A stretch of DNA of 64,000 nt from the NCBI GenBank assembly GCA_964344255.1, contig CAYFMQ010000001.1, forward strand, positions 806,001-870,000, written 5' to 3'. The position numbers and the translations under genes are program-made. The notes beneath the pieces were generated by a model. That model saw nothing but the letters and a program-made list of their open reading frames with translations. It was not told the DNA's origin and searched no databases. This document shows, in pieces, positions 51,412 through 60,620 of this stretch. The stretch comes from JAJFIE01 sp964344255. Its GTDB lineage: Bacteria > Pseudomonadota > Alphaproteobacteria > Rhodospirillales > Casp-alpha2. Every line of letters starts with the position of its first letter. Position 1 is the stretch's first letter.

Positions 51412-52839
51412 ATGGGCCAGATCAGGACAGGTCAGTTCAGGGAAAACGTCAGCACAGCGCTCGATGACGCACAGTTGCAGGCTGTTTTGAAGAATTTTGC
51501 CGGTGGGTTCCCGGTAAAGCGTGCGAAGGCCATTGAGCGCCTTCCCGAGTTTGACGCCCTGCGCGATGCTGCGCGGGACATCAAAAATCATGTGCTGGAT
51601 AAACTGGCGGACTATCTGGAAATATTCGAAGAAAACGTGATCGCCAGCGGCGGAAAGGTTCACTGGTGCCGAGATGCGGAAGAGGCGCGCCAGACGATCT
51701 TGTCCATATGTCAGGGCGCGGGCGCCAAAACGGTCACCAAAAGCAAGTCTATGATCGGTGAGGAAGTCGGCATCAACGAACATCTCAGCGCCAACGGTAT
51801 CGAGCCCGTTGAAACCGACATGGGCGAATATATCATCCAGCTGCGTGAGGAGCCTCCCAGCCACATCATCGCACCGGCTATCCATCTGTCTAAACAGCAG
51901 GTTGCCGAAACCTTCAGGGAAAAGCACACGGACAGGCCCAAGGACCGGCCGCTGGAGTCACCCAGGACCATGCTCGATGAGGCGCGTGAGGAACTCAGGG
52001 GGAAGTTCCTGAACGCCGATGTCGGTCTTTCCGGAGCAAACATGCTGATTGCCGAGACAGGCTCCATTGTCACCGTTTCCAATGAGGGCAACATTGAGCT
52101 GACCTGCGGATTACCCAAGGTACACATCGCTATCGCCAGTATCGAAAAAATCGTACCGACCTTGGAAGACGCCTCGACTATCCTGCGTGTCTTGGCGCGT
52201 TCGGCGACCGGACAGGAAACATCCGTATACACCAGCTTCATGACCGGGCCGCGCCGCGAGGGCGATCTTGACGGACCTGAGGCGTTTCATGTCGTGCTGT
52301 TGGATAACGGACGAACGGATCTCCTGAATTCTGAGATGCGCGAAATCCTGCGCTGTATCCGCTGCGGTTCCTGCATCAACCACTGTCCCGTTTACGGGGC
52401 CATTGGCGGGCATGCCTATGGATGGATTTATCCCGGCCCCATGGGATCGGTTCTGACGCCGGGTTTGCTCGATATGGAAAGCGCCCGCCATCATCCGAAC
52501 GCCTCAACGCTTTGTGGGAAGTGCGAGAGCGTTTGCCCCATGCGCATCCCCCTGCCCGAATTGCTGAGAAAATGGCGTAAGCGCCAGTTTGAGGCGGCCA
52601 TCCCATCTGCAACGAGCCGCTATGGCCTGAAACTTTGGGCACATATTGCCAGGCGCCCAGGTCTTTACAGGCTGATTACCCGGGTCAGCACCTACTGCAT
52701 GGCCGTGGCGGGCGGGAAAAAACGCAGGCTGAGCTTTGTGCCCCTTGCCGGAGGTTGGACCGCCAAGAGGGACCTCCCCGCCCCCCGGAAACAAACATTC
52801 ATGTCGCAATGGCGGTATTACGGGGGGAAGCCGGAATGA
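51412..52839 (+). CDS. lutB: Iron-sulfur lactate oxidation protein LutB/LldF
   Basis: 475 residues from ATG 51412. Two [4Fe-4S] sites at the C-terminal side: CIRCGSCINHCPVYGAIGG and CGKCESVCPMRIPLPELL. The LUD domain before it has the sequence GANMLIAETGSIVTVSNEGN, the usual nucleotide or substrate-binding part. Together with LutA and LutC it lets cells use L-lactate as carbon and energy source through an iron-sulfur complex. Ends 4 bases into lutC. Confidence 0.94.
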   Translation: MGQIRTGQFRENVSTALDDAQLQAVLKNFAGGFPVKRAKAIERLPEFDALRDAARDIKNHVLDKLADYLEIFEENVIASGGKVHWCRDAEEARQTILSICQGAGAKTVTKSKSMIGEEVGINEHLSANGIEPVETDMGEYIIQLREEPPSHIIAPAIHLSKQQVAETFREKHTDRPKDRPLESPRTMLDEAREELRGKFLNADVGLSGANMLIAETGSIVTVSNEGNIELTCGLPKVHIAIASIEKIVPTLEDASTILRVLARSATGQETSVYTSFMTGPRREGDLDGPEAFHVVLLDNGRTDLLNSEMREILRCIRCGSCINHCPVYGAIGGHAYGWIYPGPMGSVLTPGLLDMESARHHPNASTLCGKCESVCPMRIPLPELLRKWRKRQFEAAIPSATSRYGLKLWAHIARRPGLYRLITRVSTYCMAVAGGKKRRLSFVPLAGGWTAKRDLPAPRKQTFMSQWRYYGGKPE

Positions 52840-53507
52840 GTGCCCGCGAGACAATCCTTGCTGCTGTCAGGGGCGCCAACCGGCAGTCTCCTAGTGACCA
52901 TGCCGCGGTCAAGGCGAGGCTTTCGGCAAAGAAACAGAATATCCGCCCCGCCCGGTCTGCTGATGATGACACAGCGGTAATGCGCTTTATCAGCGAGGCT
53001 AAGTTAACCGGATCCGATGTAGTAGAAGCTTCAGGAAAGGATGAAATACCAGCGATTATTGCCGCCTATCTGCGTAAACATAATATGGCCGGCGATATCC
53101 GCGTTTCCGGTGATCCGTTGTTCAGCGATGTGAACTGGCAGGCCGAGCCGATGCTGGCCCTGTCTTCCGGCGCGGCGGAGCCCGGCGGCACCGCGTCCCT
53201 CAATGTTGCCGATGTGGGTATCGCTGAAACCGGCACGCTGGCCCTGGCGTCGTCTCAGAGAAGTCCGGTTATGCTGAATTTCCTGCCCATGGTGCATATC
53301 GCCGTCATTTTGGAACAAAACATTATTGGCGGTTACGAAACGGCCTGGAAATTCCTGCGTGAAAAATTCAGTAACGATAATGATACCATGCCAAGGTCCG
53401 TAAGCATGGTAACAGGGCCGTCAAGGACGGCGGATATTGAACAGGAACTTCTGATGGGCGCACACGGACCGCAAAACCACATGATAATTGTTCTGAAACA
53501 GGAATGA
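52836..53507 (+). CDS. lutC: Lactate utilization protein LutC/LldG
   Basis: 223 residues from ATG 52836, overlapping the lutB stop (ATGA). The start gives MSARETILAAVRGANRQS, the normal LutC N-terminus; a longer in-frame extension reads the lutB strand out of frame. LUD domain: DVGIAETGTLALASSQRSP, FLPMVHIAVILEQNI, then SMVTGPSRTADIEQELLMGAHGP. Third member of the lactate set; the exact role of LutC is unclear. Confidence 0.93.
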   Translation: MSARETILAAVRGANRQSPSDHAAVKARLSAKKQNIRPARSADDDTAVMRFISEAKLTGSDVVEASGKDEIPAIIAAYLRKHNMAGDIRVSGDPLFSDVNWQAEPMLALSSGAAEPGGTASLNVADVGIAETGTLALASSQRSPVMLNFLPMVHIAVILEQNIIGGYETAWKFLREKFSNDNDTMPRSVSMVTGPSRTADIEQELLMGAHGPQNHMIIVLKQE

Positions 53508-53510
53508 TAA

Positions 53511-54119
53511 GTGTCGAAGGGAAACAACCATAAACAAAAACCTAAAGAAAGGGCCCCCAGAACCGGCCTTGGCGCAGGAGAGAGCGACGATGACCTGTGG
53601 CTTAAGGTAACGGAAACGGTTAAACCGCTTAAATCAAATAAGATCACGCCAAATCGCATAATATCGCCAGAAAACAGCGATTATATTGATTCCGCTCCAA
53701 AACGGACGAAAAAATACAAGGCGGCTCATCCGAACACAGTGACAGAGCCACGGAAAAAAACCCATGAATTGACGCACGGCGCGGCTCCCGGCGTTGATAA
53801 GCGCACGAATCAGCGCTTGATTCGTGGAAAATTGCCCATAGAAGGCCGCCTTGATCTTCACGGGCATACCAGGGAGACGGCACACCGCGCCCTCGAGGCT
53901 TTTATCAACGGATCATTCTCAGCGGGAAAGCGATGTGTTATAGTCATTACGGGAAAGGGCCTGCGCCTGGAAACGGGTGATATTGGCGTTTTACGCCAAG
54001 CCGTACCCCAATGGCTGAATGGCCCCGCCCTGCGTTCCAAGGTGCTGGCATATTCCCATGCCACACCGAAAGACGGAGGCGAGGGTGCCCTGTATGTCTT
54101 GTTGAAGAGGAAACGATGA
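53511..54119 (+). CDS. Smr domain protein
   Basis: 202 residues, GTG start. The N-terminal half is basic and probably disordered. The C-terminal Smr domain shows LDLHGHTRETAHRALEAFI, the characteristic H-rich first strand, and VIVITGKGLRLETGDIGVLR, the TGxG motif. Smr domains of the MutS2 type are endonucleases on DNA or RNA; here the domain is stand-alone, as in YdaL. Follows lutC by 3 bases and overlaps the HTH gene, but a shared function with lactate use is not implied. Confidence 0.9.
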   Translation: MSKGNNHKQKPKERAPRTGLGAGESDDDLWLKVTETVKPLKSNKITPNRIISPENSDYIDSAPKRTKKYKAAHPNTVTEPRKKTHELTHGAAPGVDKRTNQRLIRGKLPIEGRLDLHGHTRETAHRALEAFINGSFSAGKRCVIVITGKGLRLETGDIGVLRQAVPQWLNGPALRSKVLAYSHATPKDGGEGALYVLLKRKR

Positions 54120-54511
54120 CCCCTTTTGGCGCCCGTGTCAGAGAGCTTCGAGCCCGCAAGGGCGTGAGGCTGAAACAGATGGCGGAAGATCTGGGCGTTT
54201 CCAGCGCTTATCTGTCGGCGCTTGAGCACGGTCACAGAGGTCGTCCCGCCTCCGGAATGATCATGCAAATTTGCGGCTATTTTGGCCTCATATGGGACGA
54301 TGCGGAGGAGCTAAAGCGTCTGGCGAACGTTTCCCACCCCCGCGCCGTCATCGATACCTCGGGCCTGAGTCCGAAGGCGACGGAGCTGGCCAACATGCTG
54401 GGCGAAACGATCAGCGAACTGGACGACGATACGATTGAGTGGATCATCAACGAAATCAGGGGCCGTCTCGGCGCACGCAAACTGGGAAGCAGGGCGGGGC
54501 CGACGTATTGA
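54116..54511 (+). CDS. Helix-turn-helix (XRE-type) transcriptional regulator
   Basis: 131 residues from ATG 54116, overlapping the Smr stop (ATGA); an in-frame start at 54011 gives an unrelated leader. N-terminal lambda-repressor-like HTH: FGARVRELRARKGVRLKQMAEDLGVSSAYLSALEHG. A short C-terminal helical part (KATELANMLGETISELDDD) follows. Target genes are unknown. The Smr-HTH pairing is common in alphaproteobacteria, to my recollection. Confidence 0.9.
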   Translation: MTPFGARVRELRARKGVRLKQMAEDLGVSSAYLSALEHGHRGRPASGMIMQICGYFGLIWDDAEELKRLANVSHPRAVIDTSGLSPKATELANMLGETISELDDDTIEWIINEIRGRLGARKLGSRAGPTY

Positions 54512-54531
54512 TCTAGGGTGTTCTCAAGAGC

Positions 54532-55842
54532 CTAGAGAATAAACTTCGACAGATCGGAATTCTTGGCCAGGTCGCCGACGGTTTTGCGGACGTACTCAAC
54601 GTCGATGGTGACCGTGCTGCCGGCTGATTCGCTTGCGTTGAAGCTGACGTCTTCCAGCAGCTTTTCCATCACCGTGTGCAGCCTGCGGGCGCCGATGTTC
54701 TCAACGCCATGATTGATTTCCGCGGCCAGCGTGGCAATTTCGGCCACAGCCTCGTCCCTGAAGTCCAGGGTAACCTCTTCAACGCCCATCAGCGCCGTAT
54801 ACTGTGTGATCAGGCTGGCTTCCGGCTCGGTCAGGATGCGGACCAGATCCCCTTCGGTCAGGGCATTCAGCTCAACCCTAATCGGCAGGCGGCCCTGCAG
54901 CTCCGGCAGCATGTCTGCCGGTTTGGAAAGATGAAAAGCGCCGGAGGCGATGAACAGGATATGGTCGGTTTTTACCGGGCCCCGCTTGGTGGAAACGGTT
55001 GTGCCCTCGATCAGCGGCAGCAGGTCGCGCTGAACCCCTTCGCGGCTGACATCGGCGCCGACTTTTTCGGAACGCGCGGTGATCTTGTCGATCTCGTCAA
55101 GAAACACGATACCGTTGTTTTCAACGGCCTCTATGGCCTCGGTAACGATCTGGTCCTCATCGAGCAGCTTGTCGGATTCTTCTGCGACCAGAACGTCATA
55201 GGACGATTCAACAGTCATGCGTTTTGGCTTGGTTTGCTGACCAAAGGCCTTTCCGAACATTTCGTTCAGGTTGAGCATGCCCATCTGTGCGCCCGGCATG
55301 CCGGGAATATCGATTGTCGGCATCGCACCGGCACCTGAGTCGGCGACCTGAAGCTCGATTTCCTTATCATCGAGCTCCCCTTCCCGGAGCTTCTTGCGAA
55401 ACTTTTCGCGGGTGTCCTGGCTGGCGTTTTCGCCGACCAGGGCATCGAGTACGCGCTCTTCGGCAAACAGTTCGGCCTTGGCGACAACCTGCTTACGCAG
55501 TTTCTCACGAACCATGTTGATGGCGATTTCCAACAAGTCCCGGATGATCTGTTCAACGTCCCGGCCCACATAACCGACTTCGGTGAACTTCGTCGCCTCG
55601 ACCTTGATGAACGGGGCATCGGCCAGACGCGCCAGCCGGCGGGCAATTTCCGTTTTCCCGACGCCGGTCGGGCCGATCATCAGGATATTTTTCGGCAAGA
55701 CCTCCTCGCGCAGGTTTTCGTCAAGCTGCTGGCGTCGCCAACGGTTGCGGAGCGCAATGGCGACGGCACGCTTGGCGTCGTTCTGGCCGACGATGTGGCG
55801 GTCAAGTTCGGAAACGATTTCCCGGGGCGTAAAGCTCTTCAT
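54532..55842 (-). CDS. hslU: ATP-dependent protease ATPase subunit HslU
   Basis: Hexameric unfoldase that feeds substrates to HslV. 436 residues from ATG 55842, which gives MKSFTPREIVSELDRHIVGQ, the normal HslU start, and lies 5 bases after the hslV stop; an upstream in-frame start adds 16 residues that overlap hslV. Walker A GPTGVGKT at residues 57-64, Walker B NGIVFLDEIDKI, the inserted I-domain (about 110-240) and the C-terminal SKFIL tail that docks into HslV. Confidence 0.97.
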   Translation of the reverse strand: MKSFTPREIVSELDRHIVGQNDAKRAVAIALRNRWRRQQLDENLREEVLPKNILMIGPTGVGKTEIARRLARLADAPFIKVEATKFTEVGYVGRDVEQIIRDLLEIAINMVREKLRKQVVAKAELFAEERVLDALVGENASQDTREKFRKKLREGELDDKEIELQVADSGAGAMPTIDIPGMPGAQMGMLNLNEMFGKAFGQQTKPKRMTVESSYDVLVAEESDKLLDEDQIVTEAIEAVENNGIVFLDEIDKITARSEKVGADVSREGVQRDLLPLIEGTTVSTKRGPVKTDHILFIASGAFHLSKPADMLPELQGRLPIRVELNALTEGDLVRILTEPEASLITQYTALMGVEEVTLDFRDEAVAEIATLAAEINHGVENIGARRLHTVMEKLLEDVSFNASESAGSTVTIDVEYVRKTVGDLAKNSDLSKFIL

Positions 55843-55847
55843 GGGGG

Positions 55848-56396
55848 TTACAGTGCCTCGATGGTAATCTGGGTGTTGGTGTAGACGCATATTTCTGCTG
55901 CGATTTCAAGCGAGCGCCGTACGATATCCTCGGCTTCCATGCCGTCCTGGCCGATCAGGGCCCGGGCGGCTGAAAGGGCGTAGTTACCGCCGGAGCCGAT
56001 ACCGATCAGTCCGTCTTCCGGCTCCAGAACATCGCCGGTTCCCGTGAGGACAAGGGACACGTCCTTGTCCGCCACGGCCATCATGGCTTCCAGCCGACGC
56101 AGGTAGCGATCCGTCCGCCAGTCCTTGGCCATTTCGACACACGCCCGGGTCAACTGGCCCGGATACTGTTCCAGCTTTCCTTCAAGGCGCTCGAATAACG
56201 TGAAGGCGTCCGCCGTGGCGCCGGCAAATCCGGCAATCACCTTGCCGTCACCGATGCGCCGCACTTTTCGTGCATTGCCCTTGATGACGGTATCGCCCAG
56301 GCTGACCTGTCCGTCACCGCCGACCACGACCTTGCCGTTCTTGCGAACGGCCAGAATGGTGGTTCCGTGCCATTGGGGATTGGCCTTATCTGTCAT
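55848..56396 (-). CDS. hslV: ATP-dependent protease proteolytic subunit HslV
   Basis: Proteasome-like peptidase of the HslUV complex. 182 residues. The N-terminal nucleophile threonine lies in HGTTILAVRKNGKVVVGGDGQ; the pro-part before it (9-10 residues) is longer than in E. coli but usual in alphaproteobacteria. GFAGATADAFTLFERLE and GIGSGGNYALSAARAL are family stretches. Divergent from hisB across a 226-base gap that should hold a heat-shock promoter; I could not fix one. Confidence 0.97.
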   Translation of the reverse strand: MTDKANPQWHGTTILAVRKNGKVVVGGDGQVSLGDTVIKGNARKVRRIGDGKVIAGFAGATADAFTLFERLEGKLEQYPGQLTRACVEMAKDWRTDRYLRRLEAMMAVADKDVSLVLTGTGDVLEPEDGLIGIGSGGNYALSAARALIGQDGMEAEDIVRRSLEIAAEICVYTNTQITIEAL

Positions 56397-56622
56397 GCTC
56401 GTCTTCCATTCAGGCTAGAGGCGCCTATTCTTAGCGCCGGTATCATGGCTGGACTATACCCCGTGATTTGGTTGAGTAAATGCCTGTGGTCAAGTCTCTT
56501 TGCATTAGAATCCTCTACTGACTGGCAGTTCCCGAATGTTCCTGTTAAAAGAACGCCGGTTTCGGACGCTTTGTAATCAACGGGTATTCCGGGAACATAT
56601 ATGACTTTAAGGAACTTAAGCC

Positions 56623-57222
56623 ATGCGACAGGCATCAGTAGAACGGGCAACCAAGGAGACGAGCATCAAGGTTGAGGTTAACCTTGATGGATCGGGTGAC
56701 TATTCGGTCTCTACAGGCATCGGGTTTCTCGACCATATGCTGGAGCAATTGTCGCGCCACAGCCTCATGGACCTTACTGTTGAGGCCAAGGGTGACCTGC
56801 ACATCGATTTTCACCATACCACCGAGGATACCGGAATCGCAATCGGCGAGGCCGTGTCAAAAGCCCTTGGCGATCGCGCCGGGATTACACGCTACGGCAC
56901 GGCCCATGCGCCCATGGACGAGACCCTGAGTCGCGTCTCGCTTGATGCATCAAACCGGCCCTATCTGATCTGGCGGGTGGATTTCTCCAAGCCGAAGTTG
57001 GGCGACATGGATACGGAACTGTTCAAGGAGTGGTTCCAGGCCTTTGCCCAAGGCGCGGGTCTAACGTTGCATGTGGAAACTTTTTACGGTGACAACAACC
57101 ACCATATAATCGAGTCCTGCTTCAAGGCGCTTGCCAGAGCCCTGCGCGAGGCCATCGCGATTGATCCGCGTAAGGCCGACGCCGTTCCCTCAACTAAAGG
57201 TGTTCTAGGTGGCTCGCTCTAG
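56623..57222 (+). CDS. hisB: Imidazoleglycerol-phosphate dehydratase
   Basis: Sixth-step-area enzyme of histidine synthesis (IGP to imidazole acetol-phosphate), stand-alone without the phosphatase domain of E. coli HisB. 199 residues. Mn-binding histidines in FLDHMLEQLSRH, DFHHTTEDTGIAIGEA, and DNNHHIIESCFKALARALREA. First gene of a run hisB-DUF2628-hisH-hisA-hisF-hisE. Confidence 0.96.
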   Translation: MRQASVERATKETSIKVEVNLDGSGDYSVSTGIGFLDHMLEQLSRHSLMDLTVEAKGDLHIDFHHTTEDTGIAIGEAVSKALGDRAGITRYGTAHAPMDETLSRVSLDASNRPYLIWRVDFSKPKLGDMDTELFKEWFQAFAQGAGLTLHVETFYGDNNHHIIESCFKALARALREAIAIDPRKADAVPSTKGVLGGSL

Positions 57223-57256
57223 GGCCAGACTTGAAGTAACCAGAGACTAAGTAGTA

Positions 57257-57670
57257 ATGCGAATTTATTCGGTGCATATCCGCCGGGAGGGCCTCGATCC
57301 CGATGCCGACATTGTTCTGGTCAAGGAGGGCTTTTCCTGGCCGGCCGCGCTCTTCATGCCGCTATGGGCATTGTGGCGTGGACTATGGCTTGCGTCGGCA
57401 GGCATGGTCCTGGCTGTGGCGGCCATTTCCGCCATCGCCACAATCAATGGACTTGGTCATTCCATTGCACCGTGGCTGTACCTGGGCGCGGCCCTGTTGT
57501 CCGGGTACAACGCCAACGATCTGATCCGCGCTTCACTTGAGCGGCGCGGGTTCGAGATGCGCGACATCATCGCCGCACCAAATCGGGACACGGCAGTCTT
57601 CAGGTTTTTTGACGCCAGGCCTGAACTTGCGGCAAGCGTAACCGGGGCGGGAGGAGAGATCCTGCCGTGA
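57257..57670 (+). CDS. DUF2628 small membrane protein inside the his operon
   Basis: 137 residues. Opening MRIYSVHIRREG then KEGFSWPAALFMPLWALWRG, which is the DUF2628 signature; a hydrophobic helix pair covers about residues 40-85 (LWLASAGMVLAVAAISAIAT, then YLGAALLSGYNANDLI). Function unknown. It sits between hisB and hisH with its stop overlapping the hisH GTG, so it is translated together with the histidine enzymes. The arrangement recurs in Rhodospirillales as I recall. Confidence 0.88.
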   Translation: MRIYSVHIRREGLDPDADIVLVKEGFSWPAALFMPLWALWRGLWLASAGMVLAVAAISAIATINGLGHSIAPWLYLGAALLSGYNANDLIRASLERRGFEMRDIIAAPNRDTAVFRFFDARPELAASVTGAGGEILP

Positions 57671-58329
57671 CAACCAATACCGTCGCCATTGTTGATTACG
57701 GGTCCGGCAATCTGCGCTCTGCCGCAAAGGCTTTCGAGCGCGCCGTTCGTGAATCCGGTTTGGATTTGCAGGTTGAGGTTACCGACAGCCCGGATAGTGT
57801 TGCCGGAGCCGAGCGCATCGTCCTGCCGGGCGTTGGCGCTTTTGCCGACTGCATGAGAGGGCTTTCCAGCGTGCCCGGCATGATAGAAGCCATCGAAGAC
57901 GCCGTGCTGAATAAAGGCAGGCCGTTTCTGGGCATCTGTGTCGGCATGCAACTTCTTGCCGGCAAGGGGCATGAACACGGCGATTGCGACGGGCTGGGCT
58001 GGATTCCCGGCGAGGTCGTGCCTATTGTTCCCGCTGATCCGGCGCTGAAGATTCCCCACATGGGCTGGAACACGCTTTCACTGCGTGATTGCAATGACAG
58101 TCGCCGGCATTTGCTCGACGGGATTGAGGAAGGCGGACATGTGTATTTCGTCCACTCCTATCATTTTGCCACCAACTCATCGGCACATGTGCTGGCGAGC
58201 ACGGACTACGGTTGCGAGATCGCGGCTATAGTCGGGCGCGACAACATTGCCGGAACCCAGTTTCATCCCGAAAAGAGCCAGCGAAATGGCCTGCGATTTA
58301 TTCATAACTTTCTTACCTGGTGCCCTTGA
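57667..58329 (+). CDS. hisH: Imidazole glycerol phosphate synthase, glutaminase subunit HisH
   Basis: Supplies ammonia to HisF. 220 residues, GTG start overlapping the previous stop. Class I amidotransferase triad: cysteine in LGICVGMQLLAG near residue 95, and histidine and glutamate in GTQFHPEKSQRNG. Start of family type VAIVDYGSGNLRSAAKAFER. hisA follows within 3 bases. Confidence 0.96.
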   Translation: MTTNTVAIVDYGSGNLRSAAKAFERAVRESGLDLQVEVTDSPDSVAGAERIVLPGVGAFADCMRGLSSVPGMIEAIEDAVLNKGRPFLGICVGMQLLAGKGHEHGDCDGLGWIPGEVVPIVPADPALKIPHMGWNTLSLRDCNDSRRHLLDGIEEGGHVYFVHSYHFATNSSAHVLASTDYGCEIAAIVGRDNIAGTQFHPEKSQRNGLRFIHNFLTWCP

Positions 58330-58331
58330 AC

Positions 58332-59066
58332 ATGTATCTTTATCCGGCCATTGATCTTAAAGACGGGCAGTGCGTGCGGCTGCTGCGGGGCGACATGGAG
58401 GCCGCGACGGTCTTTAACGATAATCCCGGCGCCCAGGCGCGAAGCTTCATGGAGGCAGGGTGCGAACGCCTGCACGTTGTCGATCTGAATGGCGCGTTCG
58501 AGGGGCGGCCGGTCAATGCCGATGCCGTGTCCGGCATTCTGGAAAACGTTTCCGTGCCGGTACAGCTTGGCGGCGGCATCCGCTCCCATGAAACCATCGA
58601 CCACTGGATCGAGGCGGGCGTATCGCGTGTTATTCTCGGCACGATCGCCCTTAAAGACCCGGACCTGGTCGTTGCGGCCTGCGCCCGCCATCCCGGCAAG
58701 ATCGCCGTGGGCATTGATGCGCGTGGTGGTTATGTCGCTGTTGAGGGCTGGGCAGACGTCTCCGAGGTCAGGGCGCTGGACCTGGCGAGGCGATTTGAGG
58801 ATACCGGCGTTGCGGCCATCATTTACACGGACATCGACAGGGACGGCGCCATGCAAGGCCCCAATGTCAAGGCGACAAAAGAAATGGCGGAACACGTATC
58901 GATTCCCGTAATTGCTTCCGGCGGCGTGTCCTCCATGGATGACCTGTCCGCCCTTCGTGACGGCATTCCGAACCTTGAGGGCATTATTTCAGGCCGCGCC
59001 GTCTATGACGGTAGAATAAACGTTGTCGGAGCCGTCAGATTTTTATCGGCGAACAGCGCAGCGTAG
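58332..59066 (+). CDS. hisA: ProFAR isomerase HisA
   Basis: Isomerises 5'-ProFAR in histidine synthesis. 244 residues from ATG 58332 (MYLYPAIDLKDGQCVRL), two bases after the hisH stop. (beta/alpha)8 barrel with catalytic aspartates in AIDLKDG and IYTDIDRDGAMQGPN, and phosphate sites GGGIRSHETI and ASGGVSSMDDL. Confidence 0.96.
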   Translation: MYLYPAIDLKDGQCVRLLRGDMEAATVFNDNPGAQARSFMEAGCERLHVVDLNGAFEGRPVNADAVSGILENVSVPVQLGGGIRSHETIDHWIEAGVSRVILGTIALKDPDLVVAACARHPGKIAVGIDARGGYVAVEGWADVSEVRALDLARRFEDTGVAAIIYTDIDRDGAMQGPNVKATKEMAEHVSIPVIASGGVSSMDDLSALRDGIPNLEGIISGRAVYDGRINVVGAVRFLSANSAA

Positions 59067-59081
59067 AGGGAATATTGTACC

Positions 59082-59861
59082 GTGCTTAAAACCCGCATCA
59101 TTCCCTGTCTAGACGTCGACGGTGGCCGCGTCGTCAAGGGAGTCAATTTTGTCGACCTCGTCGATGCAGGCGATCCCGTCGAACAGGCGCGGGTCTATGA
59201 TCAGGCCGGTGCCGACGAGTTGTGCTTTCTCGACATCACGGCCAGCAGTGACAACCGGGAAACCATTTTCGATGTCGTGGCCCATACGGCGGAAGAGTGC
59301 TTCATGCCGCTGACGGTCGGCGGCGGCGTCCGCACACTGGACGACATTCGCAAGCTGCTGTTGGCCGGCGCCGACAAGGTTTCGATCATGACGGCGGCGG
59401 TCAAGAATCCGGACTTTGTCCGTGAGGCTGCCGAAAAATTCGGTAGCCAGTGCATCGTCGTCGCCGTTGACGCCAAATCCGTCTCAGGCACGCCAGGCGC
59501 CGAAGACGAAAGGTTCGAGGTTTTCACCCATGGCGGGCGTGAGCCGACAGGCATTGATGCGGTCCGTTACGCCGAACAGGTCACCGCTTGTGGCGCCGGA
59601 GAAATACTGCTGACGTCAATGGACCGGGATGGCACCAAGATGGGATTCAACATCCCCCTGACTCGCGCCATTTCCGATGCTGTTAGCGTGCCTGTTGTGG
59701 CGTCCGGCGGGGTCGGCACCCTGGATCATCTCGTCGAGGGAGTAGTAGAGGGCCACGCTTCCGCCGTGCTGGCGGCATCCATCTTCCACTTTGGCGAATA
59801 CACCATCCATGAGGCCAAGGAACACATGAAAAGAGCGGGCATCGCCGTTCGTCTAGATTGA
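59082..59861 (+). CDS. hisF: Imidazole glycerol phosphate synthase, cyclase subunit HisF
   Basis: Makes imidazole glycerol phosphate and AICAR with ammonia from HisH. 259 residues, GTG start. Catalytic aspartates in IIPCLDVDGGRVVKGVNF and LTSMDRDGTKMGFN, plus the phosphate-binding VGGGVRTLDDI and ASGGVGTLDHL. The C-terminus ends 23 bases before the hisE start. Confidence 0.97.
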   Translation: MLKTRIIPCLDVDGGRVVKGVNFVDLVDAGDPVEQARVYDQAGADELCFLDITASSDNRETIFDVVAHTAEECFMPLTVGGGVRTLDDIRKLLLAGADKVSIMTAAVKNPDFVREAAEKFGSQCIVVAVDAKSVSGTPGAEDERFEVFTHGGREPTGIDAVRYAEQVTACGAGEILLTSMDRDGTKMGFNIPLTRAISDAVSVPVVASGGVGTLDHLVEGVVEGHASAVLAASIFHFGEYTIHEAKEHMKRAGIAVRLD

Positions 59862-59884
59862 GCAGTTGTGCTATAAGGACCGCC

Positions 59885-60229
59885 ATGACGGAACATAATA
59901 ACGATATCAGTGCCGCCGTGATCGAGGAGCTTTATGACCTGATCCGGAGCCGAAAGGACGCGGACCCCTCAACGTCCTATACGGCAAAACTGTTCAGCGA
60001 CGGACGGGAGAAAATCGCCCGCAAGGTTGCCGAAGAGGCCACGGAGACGGTTATCGCGTCCATAAGCGAAACGCCGGAGCGGCTGGCCAGCGAGAGCGCG
60101 GACGTTATTTATCACCTGCTGGTCCTGTGGGCTGACGTCGGTGTTGAGCCCGCAGATGTCTGGGCTGAACTGGCCAGACGGCGGGGCACCTCCGGCATTG
60201 AGGAAAAACAATCGCGGAAGACATCATAA
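59885..60229 (+). CDS. hisE: Phosphoribosyl-ATP pyrophosphatase HisE
   Basis: Second step of histidine synthesis. 114 residues from ATG 59885; a start at 59858 overlaps hisF and adds a leader not seen in the family. Helical MazG-like fold with SYTAKLFSDGREKIARKVAEE, ETVIASISE and ESADVIYHLLVLWADVGVE, giving the EExxE-xxxD metal pattern. Separate from HisI, which must be elsewhere. Confidence 0.95.
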   Translation: MTEHNNDISAAVIEELYDLIRSRKDADPSTSYTAKLFSDGREKIARKVAEEATETVIASISETPERLASESADVIYHLLVLWADVGVEPADVWAELARRRGTSGIEEKQSRKTS

Positions 60230-60253
60230 CTTTCAGGAATTCCGGGAGGCGAC

Positions 60254-60610
60254 ATGTACGATTCAGATAATCTTTTTGCGAAAATCCTGCGCGGCGAAAT
60301 TCCGTGCGACACGGTTTATGAAGACAATCATGTGCTGGCCTTCAGGGACATCAGCCCGCAGGCGCCCGTTCATGTGCTCGTTATTCCCAAAGGCGCGTAT
60401 GTGAACATGGATGATTTTTCAGCCAACGCCAGCGATGAAGAAATCGCCGGCTTCACGCGGGGCATCGGCGAAACGGCTCGGAAGCTGGGCCTGGTCGAGG
60501 GCGGCTACCGGGCCATCGCCAATATCGGCGAGGATGCAAACGCCGAGATTCCCCACCTTCACGTACACATCCTTGGCGGCAAGAACCTGGGACACTTGAT
60601 AGCCCGCTAG
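60254..60610 (+). CDS. HIT family hydrolase (HINT-type)
   Basis: 118-residue histidine-triad nucleotide hydrolase, probably cleaving adenosine phosphoramidates. Opening YDSDNLFAKILRGEIPCDTVYEDNHVLAF cut into the usual HINT strands, and the triad in HLHVHILGGKNLGHL near the end. Follows hisE by 24 bases on the same strand, a frequent alphaproteobacterial neighbour of the his genes. It converges on yifB. Confidence 0.94.
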   Translation: MYDSDNLFAKILRGEIPCDTVYEDNHVLAFRDISPQAPVHVLVIPKGAYVNMDDFSANASDEEIAGFTRGIGETARKLGLVEGGYRAIANIGEDANAEIPHLHVHILGGKNLGHLIAR

Positions 60611-60620
60611 GCGCTGGCAC

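Noticed and set aside
56397..56622. Possible heat-shock promoter CTTGACC upstream of hslV on the minus strand
   Set aside because: The -35-like piece has no acceptable -10 partner at normal spacing, so I could not support a sigma-32 call.
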